A DNA stretch of 64,000 nucleotides from Colletes latitarsis (taxonomy: Eukaryota; Arthropoda; Insecta; Hymenoptera; Colletidae). Both the position numbers and the translations under genes were made by a program. Numbering within the stretch: position 1 is the first letter of the stretch; every line of letters begins with the position of its first letter. Under the pieces are notes generated by a model. The model was not told the origin of the DNA and made no database searches. It was given only the letters and a program-made list of their open reading frames with translations. The DNA is taken from assembly GCF_051014445.1 (NCBI RefSeq), contig NC_135141.1, positions 27,985,422 to 28,049,421 of the forward strand. Direction: 5' to 3'. Below, piece after piece: positions 44,521 to 56,067 of this stretch.

Positions 44521-44844
44521 AGCACCTTCGGTGCACTTCTGGCACCTCTGTTTTACGAATTTCAGCTACATTCTGGTAACATTTCCAAATGTAAAACCAA
44601 ACTTTTAGCAGAGATCAGCAATTGTTTCGACGAACCTCAGGGGAATAATAAAAAGAATTCCGAAGCAAATTTCACGCGTTACATCTGCAGAATGTGGCAG
44701 AAGGATTTTTGGCAACATGTCAATAAATTAATGTTTAAAAGAAAGCAATAGTCCGTAATAATACGTAAATATGTTAAATTCCAGTTAGTCTGGGTAAATA
44801 ATTTAATCAAATTGACAATCTTTTCGGAACAATACATCGCCATA
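44521..44844. promoter_or_regulatory. upstream region of the CIMIP2 gene
   Basis: About 320 bp between the foldback element and the first ATG. It contains GAATTTCAGCTACATTCTGG near 44570 but no clear TATA box. The transcription start is undetermined. Confidence 0.35.
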
Positions 44845-46819
44845 ATGTCTGCAGGGACGGAATTATTAGCTACAGCCGAACCCCACCTTATCCCAGGGTA
44901 CATGCTTAACATTCGTGCGGAAATATATGCATATTCTCTTTCAAAAATATATAAAATATTCAAAGATGAGACAGTAAATTCCTGTTACACTAATGCCTTT
45001 TATAAAACACATGGTTTTTTTTGCAGGTATGCAGGATATTCTCCGCAATATCGCTTCAGATGCGGCGAAACGTACGGAAATACCACGCACAAGTTACTTC
45101 TGGATCCTACGGTGAATCATGCGGAGGCACTCATCTTGTCGAACCGGGTCACCGACGATTACGAAGTATCATTGAATTTTTTAATACTCCAATCGGTATT
45201 AAAAATCACTGCTTCTATTCCCTACTAATCAGATGTCAATTTATGAAAACATCAGGTACAAAGACCGCCAAAAAATGATATAGACATAGTAAACTCGCGA
45301 TACAAAAGAACCGATCCTATATTCGTCCACCCTACCATGCCAGGGTACGAAGGTACAGAACAAAATTAACGAAGAGGGAAAAAGAAAAATTGAAACAATT
45401 TTAATAAATCATCTTAGGTTTCACGCCGAAGCTAAATGCCAGAATGGGGCAGAGATACACTGTATTGGCCACAGAGGGACTCGCTGAATTTGAACGGCAA
45501 CAATTGAAAAATAAAGCTGCTCTTAACGAGCTTAAAAGAACAATAGCTATACAAAGTGGACAGGGAGAGCCGCGAAATTTAGAAGATCGTTTAGTAAGGG
45601 AATCAGACACGAACGGGATGAAATTCTATTCGCGATCAACGAATACAAATTTCATTGTCCACGACTGTGGATCGCAAATTTTCGTTGAAAAGAAACTAGG
45701 ATACTGTAGTTTAATAATTGTTTCTTTTTTAAAACTGTTTAATACAGCTCGTTAAAAGTCAATTCAAATTGCCTATGCTCGCCGTTCGGCCCGATCGCGT
45801 GGGCGTAATGAGGAACTTAGTTTTGGACGAAAAGTACGAAACGCCCAGAGATCATTCGCCATCCCCCTATTTCATGGACAATGCGAATCCGAAAAAATAT
45901 TTTGTCAGCCGTGAGTCTCTGCTGTTCGTTGTAACCAGCGTCCGTGACATTCGACTGTTTTGCCTAACCCTCGTTTTAATTCGCAATTTCGGTCTGGAAT
46001 AATGAATTAATCGTACGTATAATAATTAATATGCAAAGAATATCAAATGATAGATCATAGCAGATGGATCTTACGGACAGTGAACAACGAATGCGATATT
46101 CTTTCATTCGAGAGAATGCTAGAAGTTGGTATCAACAGTCGAACTGTTAACTTTTATGAAATGTTGAGTAAAGATATCTGAATTGTTTGTTAAGGATACG
46201 CGGGTCATATACCGTACGGTTATGCGCATTTTGGAGTATCGAACGTTCCCGCCACCAACAGCGCGCTTTGCGACTTCACGTCGAACTACCGGAAACGACT
46301 AAGCACGGAATGGGCACCGGTGACGATTTCTCAACCTGATCCGCCACTTTTGATTCAACCCACTATGATCTATCACAAGCACGTTGGAATGATTCCAAAT
46401 TATCTTGGCCACGTCCCTGGGGAGACATTCAGGTAACGTTATTTTCACAATACCATAGCAAGTCCTCAAATCAAATTGTTTGAATAAGATGTATCACAGA
46501 GAACAAGATCAGTTCTGAATTCCCAAACACTTGGTACCTCGAACAAAGGGAATTGGGAATAATAATTATATAGTGACTTTATCCTTGTATCAAGATAGAG
46601 ATAATTTATATAAAAGAACATCGAAAAGTTATTACTTTTATAGTTTGTACACCAGATTGGCGATAAAAGGAAACACTCACTATTGGAACTGTATTATATG
46701 TGATTTGAAAAAATGTAAACTGTTTTATTTCTACAATCCGTTTACACAGATTTGGTAAGACTTTCGGAGCTGACACAAAAGATGCAAAAAGATGGCTTCG
46801 CGGTGACTTCTCCACGTAA
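44845..46819 (+). CDS. CIMIP2: ciliary microtubule inner protein 2 (FAM166/UPF0605, DUF2475) family
   Basis: Joined exons: 44845-44897, 45027-45165, 45256-45352, 45418-45593, 45748-45910, 46195-46432, 46750-46819. The total is 936 nt, 311 residues, and all phases match. Four copies of the family motif (P-G-Y-x-G-x-x-P followed by FG/MG..Y) are visible: LIPGYAGYSPQYRF with GETYG (about residues 15-35), PTMPGYEGFTP with MGQRY (90-108), RYAGHIPYGYAHFG (210-223) and MIPNYLGHVPGETFRFG (275-291). Family role: proteins bound to the inner wall of axonemal doublet microtubules, stabilising cilia and sperm flagella; in insects expect testis or chordotonal expression. The exon 4 donor (TTTA|GTAAGG) is the weakest splice site. 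Convergent with the aminotransferase gene; the stop codons lie about 210 bp apart. Confidence 0.85.
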
Positions 46820-47031
46820 AATGTATCGTGCGACACTGTATAGTTGGAGCCAACACTTCGTTCATTGTGGAACAGATATTGTTATATTTTTGTGTACAGA
46901 AAACAAATAATATAGATTTGAAAAGTATATGCTGCGTTAAACCATGATTAAACTATTAAAAGGTATGTAACATATCATTTCCAATGAAATAAGCCTCTTT
47001 GTTATAAATGCGTTCGATATAAAAATAAATA

Positions 47032-48879
47032 TTATTGCGATTTCCATTTCGTTAAAATTTCGGCTGCTTTTTTCAAATTCTCGTCTTTCTGCGGGAAATA
47101 AATATTGATTATCGACAAACGAAAACTTTCATTTCGATGACACTCAATATGGATTCAATGTTTACCTTTATAAAGCAGTATCGTACGTTATCTTCTCCTA
47201 GATGTTTGTGTTCGCGACTATAAAATGCAGATGGTGGAATTCCTTGAAGTCCGACGTTTTTCGTCATCCATTTCGTGAATCGATAGTCTTTATTCTCGTC
47301 CGTCTCCTCCTCCAATTTAACTTTATCTTTTAAAGCTGTCCAATCGGCTACCATGAAATATCCACCCTCAGGGATCGTTGGGGTCATGCCTACATCGCTG
47401 AGAAATTTGGCCATATAATCCCGTTTTGGTTTCAATTCCTTAGCTAAGCTCACAAAGTAGCAATCTGGTTGACCAAATCTTGCTAACTCTTGCTCGAATC
47501 CAACTGCTACCGCTTCCTATAGACATTAAAAACTATTGTATGCATAACCAGATCGCAGCTTTTGTATGCAATAATTACCTGGATTGGCGTCGCGCAGGTA
47601 TATACAGCATTTTGATGAACAATTTGAAGATTGTACAGTAAATTTGCCGGAGCGTAGGCCCATCCTATTTTCCATCCGGTCACGCTGAATGTTTTTCCAG
47701 CAGATCCAATAGTAATAGTACGTTCGTACATATCGGGTAACGTTGCTAAAATACATTCAGTATAGATTGAGCGTATTAATGTCGATCTGTTAACATATCG
47801 AACTCCAACATTTTCAGAAATCCCAAACGTTTTAATATTGTTAAGAATTCTTACCAATTCTAATGTGTTTGTATGGTTCATAAACAATCCATTCGTACAC
47901 TTCATCCGATACGACAAGCGTGTTCCATTTCTTAGCTAAGTTAGCCACAAATTCCAATTCATCCAGTGTAAAAACTTTTCCTACAGGATTATGTGGAGTG
48001 TTAATAATTATTCCTTTGGTCTTTTCGTTGAAGAGGCTTTCTAATTCTTGTCTATCGAATACCCAGTCTGCTGAACTTAAAGGTCCATTTGTACTTTTCT
48101 GAAAAATATAGAAATAAAAAAATAACACAACTACCATAGAAAAATTTGTATTTATATACAAATGTATGTGAAATTTACCGGTTTTAAAGCAATAAACCTA
48201 GGAACTCCACCAGCAGTTTTAATCATAGGTACATAACAGTCAAAAAAAGGTTCAATAACTATCCATTCGTCTCCAGGATTGGTATGGCCATGTAATGTGG
48301 CATATAATGCTTCGTACGCGCCAACAGTAACAATAACTTCATTATTTGGATTTAATTCACGCTTCAAAAGCTTAGAATATAATTTGGCAATAACATTTAC
48401 TAAACGTGGATGACCCTGAAATACCATAAATCTTCATGCAAATACAATAATGGATAAGTAAGTATGTATAATATTTAAAATGCTATAAAAAAATATACAT
48501 ATATTTATTTTAAACTGCATAAATAAAGACTTACAAATCCTCTGGTATACTGGTTTAAAAGAGGATTGTCACTGCTAGTTGCAGCAGCTAAAGCCTTTGT
48601 TACATTCTCAGGAGCATGGAAATCTGGGAATCCTTGACCTAAGTTCAATGGTTTATATTTTAAACCGAGTTGAATGTATTCCACCCTATAATAAAGATAT
48701 AATTGTAAACTATATAAACATAAGTTATATACTTCTACATACCACACTGATTTTTCATTGCCTTTCAAACGATCAGGCAAGTCAAATTTAGACATCACAG
48801 CAGAAGAATTCCTAATATTTTTTAACGTGGAAACTGTTGCTTTAGAAGTTGCTCCAAGAATGCAAGTTCTACCAAGCAT
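47032..48879 (-). CDS. Kyat: kynurenine aminotransferase / cysteine-S-conjugate beta-lyase
   Basis: Minus-strand exons, 5' to 3': 48879-48743, 48685-48535, 48415-48179, 48098-47855, 47745-47579, 47516-47166, 47088-47032. The total is 1344 nt, 447 residues, with consistent phases. A fold-type I PLP aminotransferase. Visible features are LNLGQGFPDF (60-68), NTPHNPVGK (208-216, Asn212), SDEVYEW (239-245, Asp240 and Tyr243 for the cofactor), SAGKTFSVTGWKIGW (271-285, Lys274 as Schiff-base lysine) and RYCFIK (Arg424, substrate carboxylate). It transaminates kynurenine or 3-hydroxykynurenine to kynurenic or xanthurenic acid and uses glutamine-type amino acids. The first 28 residues are basic and Ser/Thr-rich without acidic residues, like a mitochondrial presequence. 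Met29 starts MSKFDLPDRL, which resembles the cytosolic start, so two compartments are possible. Length is normal and no key residue is missing. Confidence 0.95.
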
Positions 48880-49799
48880 CTAAATATATATTCCAAAATA
48901 AGTCCTATATTTTTAAAATGTTAAATGCAAAATCGATAAGAAATTATTGCATAAATGATAACTTACATAATATCAACGTAAGTAGTTATTTGAAACATGC
49001 AATTAGTTAAATTATGGAACTCGTTAGTTTTAACAATCTATATTCTTTCTGATTAAAATTTTATTTCACTTACATGACAGTGCAATCACGAATACTAGCT
49101 TAAAATAAATATAATGATTTCTTACCAGACGAAATGCAGTTAATGTGTAATAGCTTACTTTACTGAAGGTAATGAGAAAAATTAGTCGCAAAATAGTTTA
49201 CTATCAATGTTTAGAATATGACCGCGTGCTTATCAAAACAATCGTCTTACGCAACAAGTATTGCAAAAAATTTAAATTCCTAGCTTTTCACGGTTATTTT
49301 AATATACATAGTTGGTAGATTATTTGTCATTTAATACAGCTTTTTACATTAATTAATCCAACTTGTGCTCATACATTATTGAAATTTACGCGCGAAATGA
49401 GTTGCACATTTGTTAAATAACATGTAATCACAATGTAATTCTACGATAATTAGTTTTTATACTTAAATATTTACTAATATAATTACACCACAATTGGACG
49501 ATAATTACAGTGATTAGATGTAAATGTATCATGATAAACGTAATCAAATTGTAATACATTTTTCTCAACTCTCTTACGAGAAAGTAACTAGCTTCGACTC
49601 CAACAAAAACATTCGCCCGAAGGAAAAAGGTTTTATTTTATTATTTTATGTACAAAAGGTTTTTAATAATCATCTGTACGTCGAGTAAACAATTGTATCC
49701 TTCGTATAGAAACTCTTAAAGTATATTATGTAGTTGTAGAATCTGTACTGTAAATACAAAAAATAAATATTAATAACTGTCGAGAACCTGATATTAAAA
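48880..49799. promoter_or_regulatory. divergent intergenic region between Kyat and Nse2
   Basis: About 920 bp of AT-rich sequence separate the two start codons, which face away from each other. It probably contains both promoters and 5' UTRs. No TATA box is clear on either side. Confidence 0.5.
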
Positions 49800-50758
49800 A
49801 TGATACAGGCTGAACAAGTGATCGAAGAATTATACGACTGTTATACAAAAACTGCTGCTAATATTATTTGTTATTGTGGTAAGTGGTTGTAAGGTTATGC
49901 CAATTCCAATAAACATTTAAAGACAAAATTTCGATTCTTTGATTTCTTGCAAAGTTCTTTAAAGGTTATTCGTGTAGATTAATTTTATTATCATTTTCAC
50001 AGAAGATGATGAAAGGACGAACTTATTAAGCAGACTCAGGGATATTGCAAAAAACAATTCTATTCTAGATAAAAAAATTAAATCAGCAGAAATCACGAAA
50101 AATCGTTTATTAGACAAGTATAACGACAATGATGATAATACAGAGACTGATATTAAAGCTGTTATACAAGTAAATACATTATACTGCTACAGTAACATGA
50201 TAGAAATGGTATATACTTTCAAAAATTTTAGGAATATAAGCAGTGTATGTCTAAGATTAACATTGGTACAGCAAATGAACAGAAATTGTTAGAATTTGAT
50301 AAGCAAGTGGAAGCATTATTGGGTAAGACAACAATTGTGTTAATAAGTAAGAAAAGCATTTCTTTTTACAATTATTGATAAATATTATATGTAATGCCTT
50401 CTGTTACAGATAAAGTAGAAAATAAAAAAGATGATGGGAGTGACACTGAATTGCAATTAACAGGAGGTTACATAAACACAATTGATCCAATTTCTAAGAA
50501 GAGAATGGAAGATCCTGTAAAAAATACTAAATGTGGACATACTTATGAAAGAGCCACTATTACACAAATATTGAAGATAAACAAGAAAACCAGGTAAAGA
50601 TTTTATTATGAAATGTTTTTTTTTTTGATAAATAATTGTAATCATATTTTGTTTGCAGATGTCCTGTTGCAGGTTGTAAAAGTCAAGACTTTGTAACGCT
50701 TGAACAGCTTCGAACAGACATTGTAACAAAAACATATCTTGAGAAAAATCCTGCGTGA
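49800..50758 (+). CDS. Nse2: SMC5/6 complex SUMO E3 ligase subunit NSE2 (MMS21)
   Basis: Joined exons: 49800-49878, 50003-50169, 50232-50322, 50410-50593, 50659-50758. The total is 621 nt, 206 residues, all phases consistent. The N-terminal half (1-125) is helical and charged, fitting the SMC5-binding region. The C-terminal half has an SP-RING: DPISKKRMEDPVKNTKCGH at 138-156, then CPVAGC at 175-180, supplying Cys154, His156, Cys175 and Cys180 as the zinc site typical of the NSE2 type. It attaches SUMO to targets in DNA repair and chromosome maintenance. Slightly shorter than vertebrate NSMCE2 (about 247). The start was chosen because exon 1 gives an uninterrupted phase match and no further upstream ATG fits. 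An AATAAA occurs at about 50879. Confidence 0.92.
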
Positions 50759-51349
50759 TATTTAGTGTTAAATGAAGTACAAATTAAATATATAAGCAAT
50801 ATGTTTTGTAAGATACATTTTAGGTTGATATATGTGTATGCAAAATCTGAAGCCTGGTTTTATATTTCTTTGTCATAAAAATAAAGAGAGACACATGATG
50901 TGTCATGCACCTGAATTCAATGCATGACTTACTGTGACACGTTTCACATTGCAAGAATATTTTTGTGATTAGAAACACTTATAGCAATGTTGGCTTTGTT
51001 CCAAACAGCTGTCCCATGGATCTAATTTGAGTAGTAGAGTACAATTTAAAAATGTATCTCTTAAAATGGTACAGGCACGTAGTACTATACATTACCATGC
51101 TTAAAATTTAATTCTGTAGTATATAAATACGGATATCATACGCCTCGATTTATTTAAACAACTTTACAATATGAAATAAGTACAATTTCATCTGTTGGAA
51201 TTATTTTTAAAATGGTATTGTATACAGTACGTAATATTTTTATAAATTATAAAACATTAAAAACGAGGCAACTTCAAGTTATTATGCATGATTGTTTATC
51301 TCTGTAATCGGTACCATTATATTAACTCGATGATGTCAATGCTTAGGCT
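50759..51349. other. Nse2 3' UTR and upstream region of the next gene
   Basis: AT-rich, with an AATAAA at about 50879 that fits the Nse2 poly(A) signal. The remaining roughly 450 bp precede the secreted-protein gene and must contain its promoter; no motif is decisive. Confidence 0.5.
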
Positions 51350-54300
51350 ATGTTTATACTTACGTTTGTATCAATAGCCTTGATCTTCTCCCGTGGAAAA
51401 GCTCGTCGGGTTGTAGACGGATTCAACGCGGAGGGCAATAATTGGGACCCATTTCTGTTCGTATCTAAAGACTTGGATGAATCACCGAATTATGACATAA
51501 CACGTTGGGTACGGCAATTACATTTACAGCAATGCGCTTTCGTAGAAATTGGAGAAGGATTTTGCGCTGTAAGCAAGCCATATTACATTTATTTTTCTTT
51601 TTTTTTAATACAGTTTTAACCCTCGTGTATAGTTTGTGGAATACAAAGACGAACGCTGATAATTATGACACGGCACAAACTTACAATTTCGTATATTGCT
51701 TGTAGTTGTTCGTGGAATTGCGTAACATACCTTCGGAATCGGAAATTCTGGACAATTCCGGCGTGGGTGAATTTTTTCTCGGTATATGCCCCTGTCTGAC
51801 GCTTCACTCCTGGGACTTGTGCCCGTTTGAACTGACAAGGCGTAGAAAAGTTGATTGCACTTTCGTCGAAGCTACTCCATATTCAAATACGAGTGCAAGG
51901 GTCCATAGGCGATTATGCGACGTAACGTTGCTCGGCGAGAACGCCCCAAGTTGCAACTGTTCCATTTCGCTCGCTGGCCATCGATTGTATAAAACGAAAG
52001 GTTGTAAAATATATATCATGAATAATAATTAGCCTGGTCCATCCATAAACATGAGCATTGAAATTCCAGAAATTTTCTATACGAATCACTTTCAGGATTC
52101 CCCACGTGTTTTTTAAATCCTTTACCAGAGTCCCTGTGTTCGCCACGCGGCGTCTGCGGTATCGCACAGTGTTCTGCGACCACGATCAAAGGGATACACA
52201 CGCTCCGATGCGCTTCGAATTGTCATCAGAGACAACCAGTAATGTTATTACACGTTAAACTCGCTTTTAAAATTTCAGCAACGCTGTGGAAAAACAGTAG
52301 TGCCCACATAAGTGACCGAGGCCGATCTCGAGCTTGGTCACTTATGTGGGCACTACTGTACTATGCTATCGTATCGAATGTAATTTCGTTAAAAAGTATT
52401 TTGATGTATTTAACTTAAATGTCTACTGTCTACGTCTAGTATCTACCAGAATCGATAAGATATAACGTTTTAAAAAAATAGCGAAGGTCGTTTCGATCCC
52501 ATCCTGTCGATGGAAGATAAATACAATGTTAAGAATCATAAATTCTTTGAAACGTTCAGTTCTGCGAAGAAATTGGACCTTGGACGTCGATTCCGGCTGA
52601 AATTACTTCTTTATGGTCGCGATGGTCGTCTCCAAAGTGTAACAATACTTGCGGCGGAGGATTCGTGGTAGCCATTGCTTCGTGCCAAGATCAAGTAACG
52701 TAAATAAAAACGAAGACAAATGTATAGGGTGTTTCCGAACCGTAGATACAATCTTGACCAGTCGACTCACAAAAAGAACGGATAATATTCTCGTAAACAA
52801 AGATCTGAGAAAGGATTTCTTTCTAACGAACTTCATTGTCTAGCACCAGAACAAAGTTCATGGTTCCTTTTTAGTTTTTAAGCCAACATCTTCTTCTCTG
52901 ATTCCGTATTATCGCTTATCGTTACAAATTTTACAGGGGGAGGCCAGCCATAGACTGTATCGGGCCAGGATCATTTTGGTGAGCTTCTCTGAGGAGGTTC
53001 CCTCGAATTCCCAGTCCGTGACGAAAGGTGTGAACTTTTCCAGCTGCCCCGACGGCTTCGGTAAATGTTACTGCGAGGTAAACACCGTCGATGGAATTAT
53101 GAGAGCGGCCAGGTTCACGGAACCTTGCATTTCTACCGAAGGGTGTATCCCAAGCAACGTCGAAACATTCACTTTCGAAGGAGAGCCCGATTCCAGCAAC
53201 AGCCTGGACTCTAAAGAGGTTTACGAGGACTACGGTCGTGAACGGTTCGAAGGTACTCACCCGTTGTATCAACGTTACAACATTAACGAATTACCTTGTA
53301 ACGCACGGACGATACCTAAAATTAATGTGAAATCACATATAGAAAACTATTCCCTACCAATAGGCGTATTCAATTGCAAGAGAAATTTTACTAAACGTTA
53401 CTAGCAAATGCTGTAATTGAAATAAGTCTTATGTGTAATCTTTTTGTTTACAATTGTAGCGATTATGCATGTACAATCGAAGCCACGAGTTCCGAGTCGA
53501 TGTACTGTACAGAAGGTGCTCCTACCTTCCTGCTAAAAGAACGCATGAAAAATTGAAGATAATATAGGAAAATAAATTGTTCCCCCCCGGAACGATGGTT
53601 GGTGAACTTGTGCTATTTCAGAACTCGTGGCTGCCCATTGTTCTACTGAAATTCCCGAGTTATTTTGCACGCAAGCTGTTCCACGCGTTTTGCAGACACG
53701 CTTCGTTACGCGGAATCCGCGCGACCGTCGCGACGTCGCCTCCTGCAGGCTCACCGGCTCGACGAGTACGGCTTACGCGAAAATAGACCGTCGAATGAGA
53801 AGTCGAGGAACACCAGGGTGTATCGTTCCGTTCCGCGGGGCCGATCGGACGACGATGATGATTACGAGGACAAAGACGAGGACGACGAGGAGGGGGACGA
53901 CGACGAGAGTGGCCCGGGCGACGAAGGCGGCGACAAAGCCGACGAAGACGAGGAAGAGGAGGACGAGGAGACGGTGAACGACACGGAGTCGCCGCGCTAT
54001 TACGATTACGGTTAGTACTTGGACGCGAGAATCTTTTTCTCGGATTTTTCAGATCGACCTCAGAGGCTTCGGGAAGGGTCGTTGGAGCCCCAGGAAACGG
54101 GCTCGTGAGGCGCGGTCCGATTACGAGGCGACTGCGTTCGAGGGTAAGCAGGAGGTCGATGAACCCGAGAGAAACGGGGCTATGGAGATCGGATCCGTTA
54201 CAGACGACTGTGACGACGATTCCACGGAACCGCTGCAGTATTACGATTATGGTGAGGAAACGTCAACAAGAGGAAAATAGCGTCGCGTGGATCTCTAAAA

Positions 54301-54540
54301 AAATTAAGATCAACGGTATCGATATGTCCCAATTACTCGAGACACGGTGGTGAATTCGTAATAATTTCCTATTCATAAATCTATACGGATGGTTTGTATT
54401 ATATATTTCAGTCGTCTGACAAAATTATTTCCTGTTCTGTGCTTTCAGAGTCTGGTGGGAGTTCGATATCTAACTCGTGGATTTCGTTTGCTATGAAACT
54501 GGTAACAGTAAACATTTTGCTGTGGTTAGCTGGTGTTTGA
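51350..54540 (+). CDS. unrecognised cysteine-rich secreted protein, probably GPI-anchored
   Basis: Preferred exons: 51350-51568, 51706-52000, 52129-52238, 52937-53252, 53696-54010, 54449-54540. The total is 1347 nt, 448 residues, all phases matching. The N-terminus (MFILTFVSIALIFSRG) is a signal peptide. The body has many paired cysteines (GICPCLTLHSWDLCPF, CNCSISLAG, CSPRGVCGIAQCSATT, SSCPDGFGKCYCE), so it is likely disulfide-bonded and extracellular. The fifth exon is basic and then extremely Asp/Glu-rich (DDDDDYEDKDEDDEEGDDD), ending SPRYYDYG. The last exon gives ESGGSSISNSW and a hydrophobic end (VNILLWLAGV), as in GPI-attachment signals. An alternative end reads exon 4 straight to a TAG at 53402-53404 (363 residues), but that tail is AT-rich and looks intronic. 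An unused exon at about 54054-54252 also ends YYDYG. I do not recognise the family. Confidence 0.65.
52294..52359. mobile_element. 66-bp perfect foldback (24-bp arms)
   Basis: ACAGTAGTGCCCACATAAGT... at 52294-52317 is the exact complement of 52336-52359; the loop is 18 nt. The CAGT-type terminus is typical of Tc1/mariner-like ends, so this is probably a minimal MITE. It lies in intron 3 of the secreted-protein gene and would form a strong hairpin in the pre-mRNA. Confidence 0.8.
54054..54252 (+). other. candidate alternative exon ending in YYDYG
   Basis: Preceded by CGGATTTTTCAG, followed by GTGAGG. In the frame starting IDLRGFGKGRWSPRK it is basic, then acidic (DDCDDDSTEPLQ), and ends YYDYG in phase 1, exactly like the preceding exon (53696-54010), and could splice to the same last exon. 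It enters in phase 0 while the preceding exon leaves in phase 1, so the two cannot be joined in frame. They may be mutually exclusive, or one is a decayed duplicate. Confidence 0.4.
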
Positions 54541-55917
54541 TTGGACAAACGCAAAGAAAATCGGAGATAAGCTGGTATTGAAAGAGATGTAATAATTCTG
54601 ATGGTACAGTTTCGTTGGTATGGAGACTAAATTAATTTAATAACAAACTACCCGAATAAAACGACAAACGTACAGCTGTTCCTCTAATGTGCATGTTTAT
54701 TCTTAAAGTAAAACAACTTTACAATGAATTTTATTCTATTTAAATATTTTTGTGGGATTGCAAAAAATTGGTTTAAACGTAATTTAAATATAAGGAATAA
54801 CAAAAGTATAAAGAACGATAAGTAATGAGAATTAACGCGGACAGATATGTAAATATCTGACATGGAATGATTATTTCATAAAACGGAAACGATTGACTTT
54901 TACACTCATATTTATTCATACTTCTATGTTCGCCTTGAATTTTTAAACATTTTACACGGCACCGTGGGATTTTCTTGGAACATTGAATGTCACAGTTGTT
55001 TAAGTGCGAGATAATACTATTTTAAAAAGAAAAACGGGAATTACAACATCTCCGCCAAGTTCTTGCGCGCGGTTAAAACAACACGTTTCTGATAACTATA
55101 CTTTCACCGGTGATTTAAATTACCTGAGAAACCGAGCGTCTTCAAGTTCTTCAGCGTCTTACAATGGGTACTGTTTTAATTTTTTGTGCATTTTGTAGAT
55201 CGTCGAATGATTGCAACGTTTAACCAGCGAATACATTCATCACAATCCAGAGTACAAATTAAATGAAAAGTTTAAAAGATACCTCGTTCGAATGATAATA
55301 ATATTTTTCATGGCATCTAATAGAAACACAATTAATCCATCTGTTAATGATTCTGTATTTATATTTAAATTTTGTCAATTCATCGATTATATCGAAGAGA
55401 AGTTACATCATAAGGCTGAGAATCTTCGTATGAACTTGAGCACTTCGTTTAAACCAGGATCGACGATCCTGAACGTTTGGTATTATTAAAAAATTAAAAT
55501 TTATTTGTTTATGAAAGCTTCGAGGTCCGTTGGAAGATCCGATTAGAAACCTCTTCTGCGAATGAATGCAGTGGGAAACTTACGCACGCAACGCCAAAAG
55601 GAATCTAGAGCGGGCTGTAAAATTAAAATCAGATTTCAGGAAGTGATAAACAGAAGGATGTGCTTGTCTCGCATTGAAATATACGCGGGGAAACATTAAC
55701 ATAACGTCGAGCGTACACATTCGGTGAAAGAGCTAATGGCTGGTGTAAATTTTTACATAATACCGTTTCTGACGGATGTTATTTGCCGCTGATAATTGAC
55801 TGAAAAAAGTACTGATAAAGCAATGATGCGAGAATATCAACAATAGTACATTCGTGTGTTACAAGGTAAACGTTTGTCACGCTAACAGGTGAACATTGGA
55901 AAATTATAATTATAATA
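54541..55917. other. 3' region of the secreted-protein gene and intergenic sequence
   Basis: AT-rich. A CCGAATAAAACG string at about 54653 could be the poly(A) signal of the secreted-protein gene. The short open frames at 55004-55198 and 55211-55489 have no domains and are not called. Confidence 0.4.
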
Positions 55918-56067
55918 CTGTGGCGTCGTCTCCTATGCCCGCCACCAGAGGGCTCGCGCTCTCACAAGCGCTCGACAGACCCCTCAGTTGCTATATATAT
56001 AATCCTCGACTGACTTCCCAATATCTCAGTCGTCTAAGGCAGATCTGAGTCCGCTAGCAGACATTAC
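55918..56067 (+). promoter_or_regulatory. TATA-plus-initiator promoter, possibly LTR-derived
   Basis: TGTGGCGTCGTCTCC begins the block. TATATATATAA at 55992-56002 is followed by an insect-type initiator TCAGT at 56026-56030, about 30 nt downstream, and the block can be closed at ACATTACA (56067). The TG...CA edges and promoter layout resemble an insect retrotransposon LTR. No pol gene is adjacent, so it could be a solo LTR or an ordinary promoter. Flanks show no clear target duplication. Confidence 0.35.

Noticed and set aside
52058..52258. Open frame through 52096-52258 in a different frame from the chosen exon 3
   Set aside because: It has no cysteine pattern and its phase does not match the preceding donor. 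The acceptor at 52128 gives a phase-matched Cys-rich exon instead.
53253..53404. Continuation of secreted-protein exon 4 to a TAG stop
   Set aside because: Kept only as an alternative: a GAAG|GTACTC donor fits the phase of the next exon, and the tail is AT-rich without the Cys pattern of the rest.
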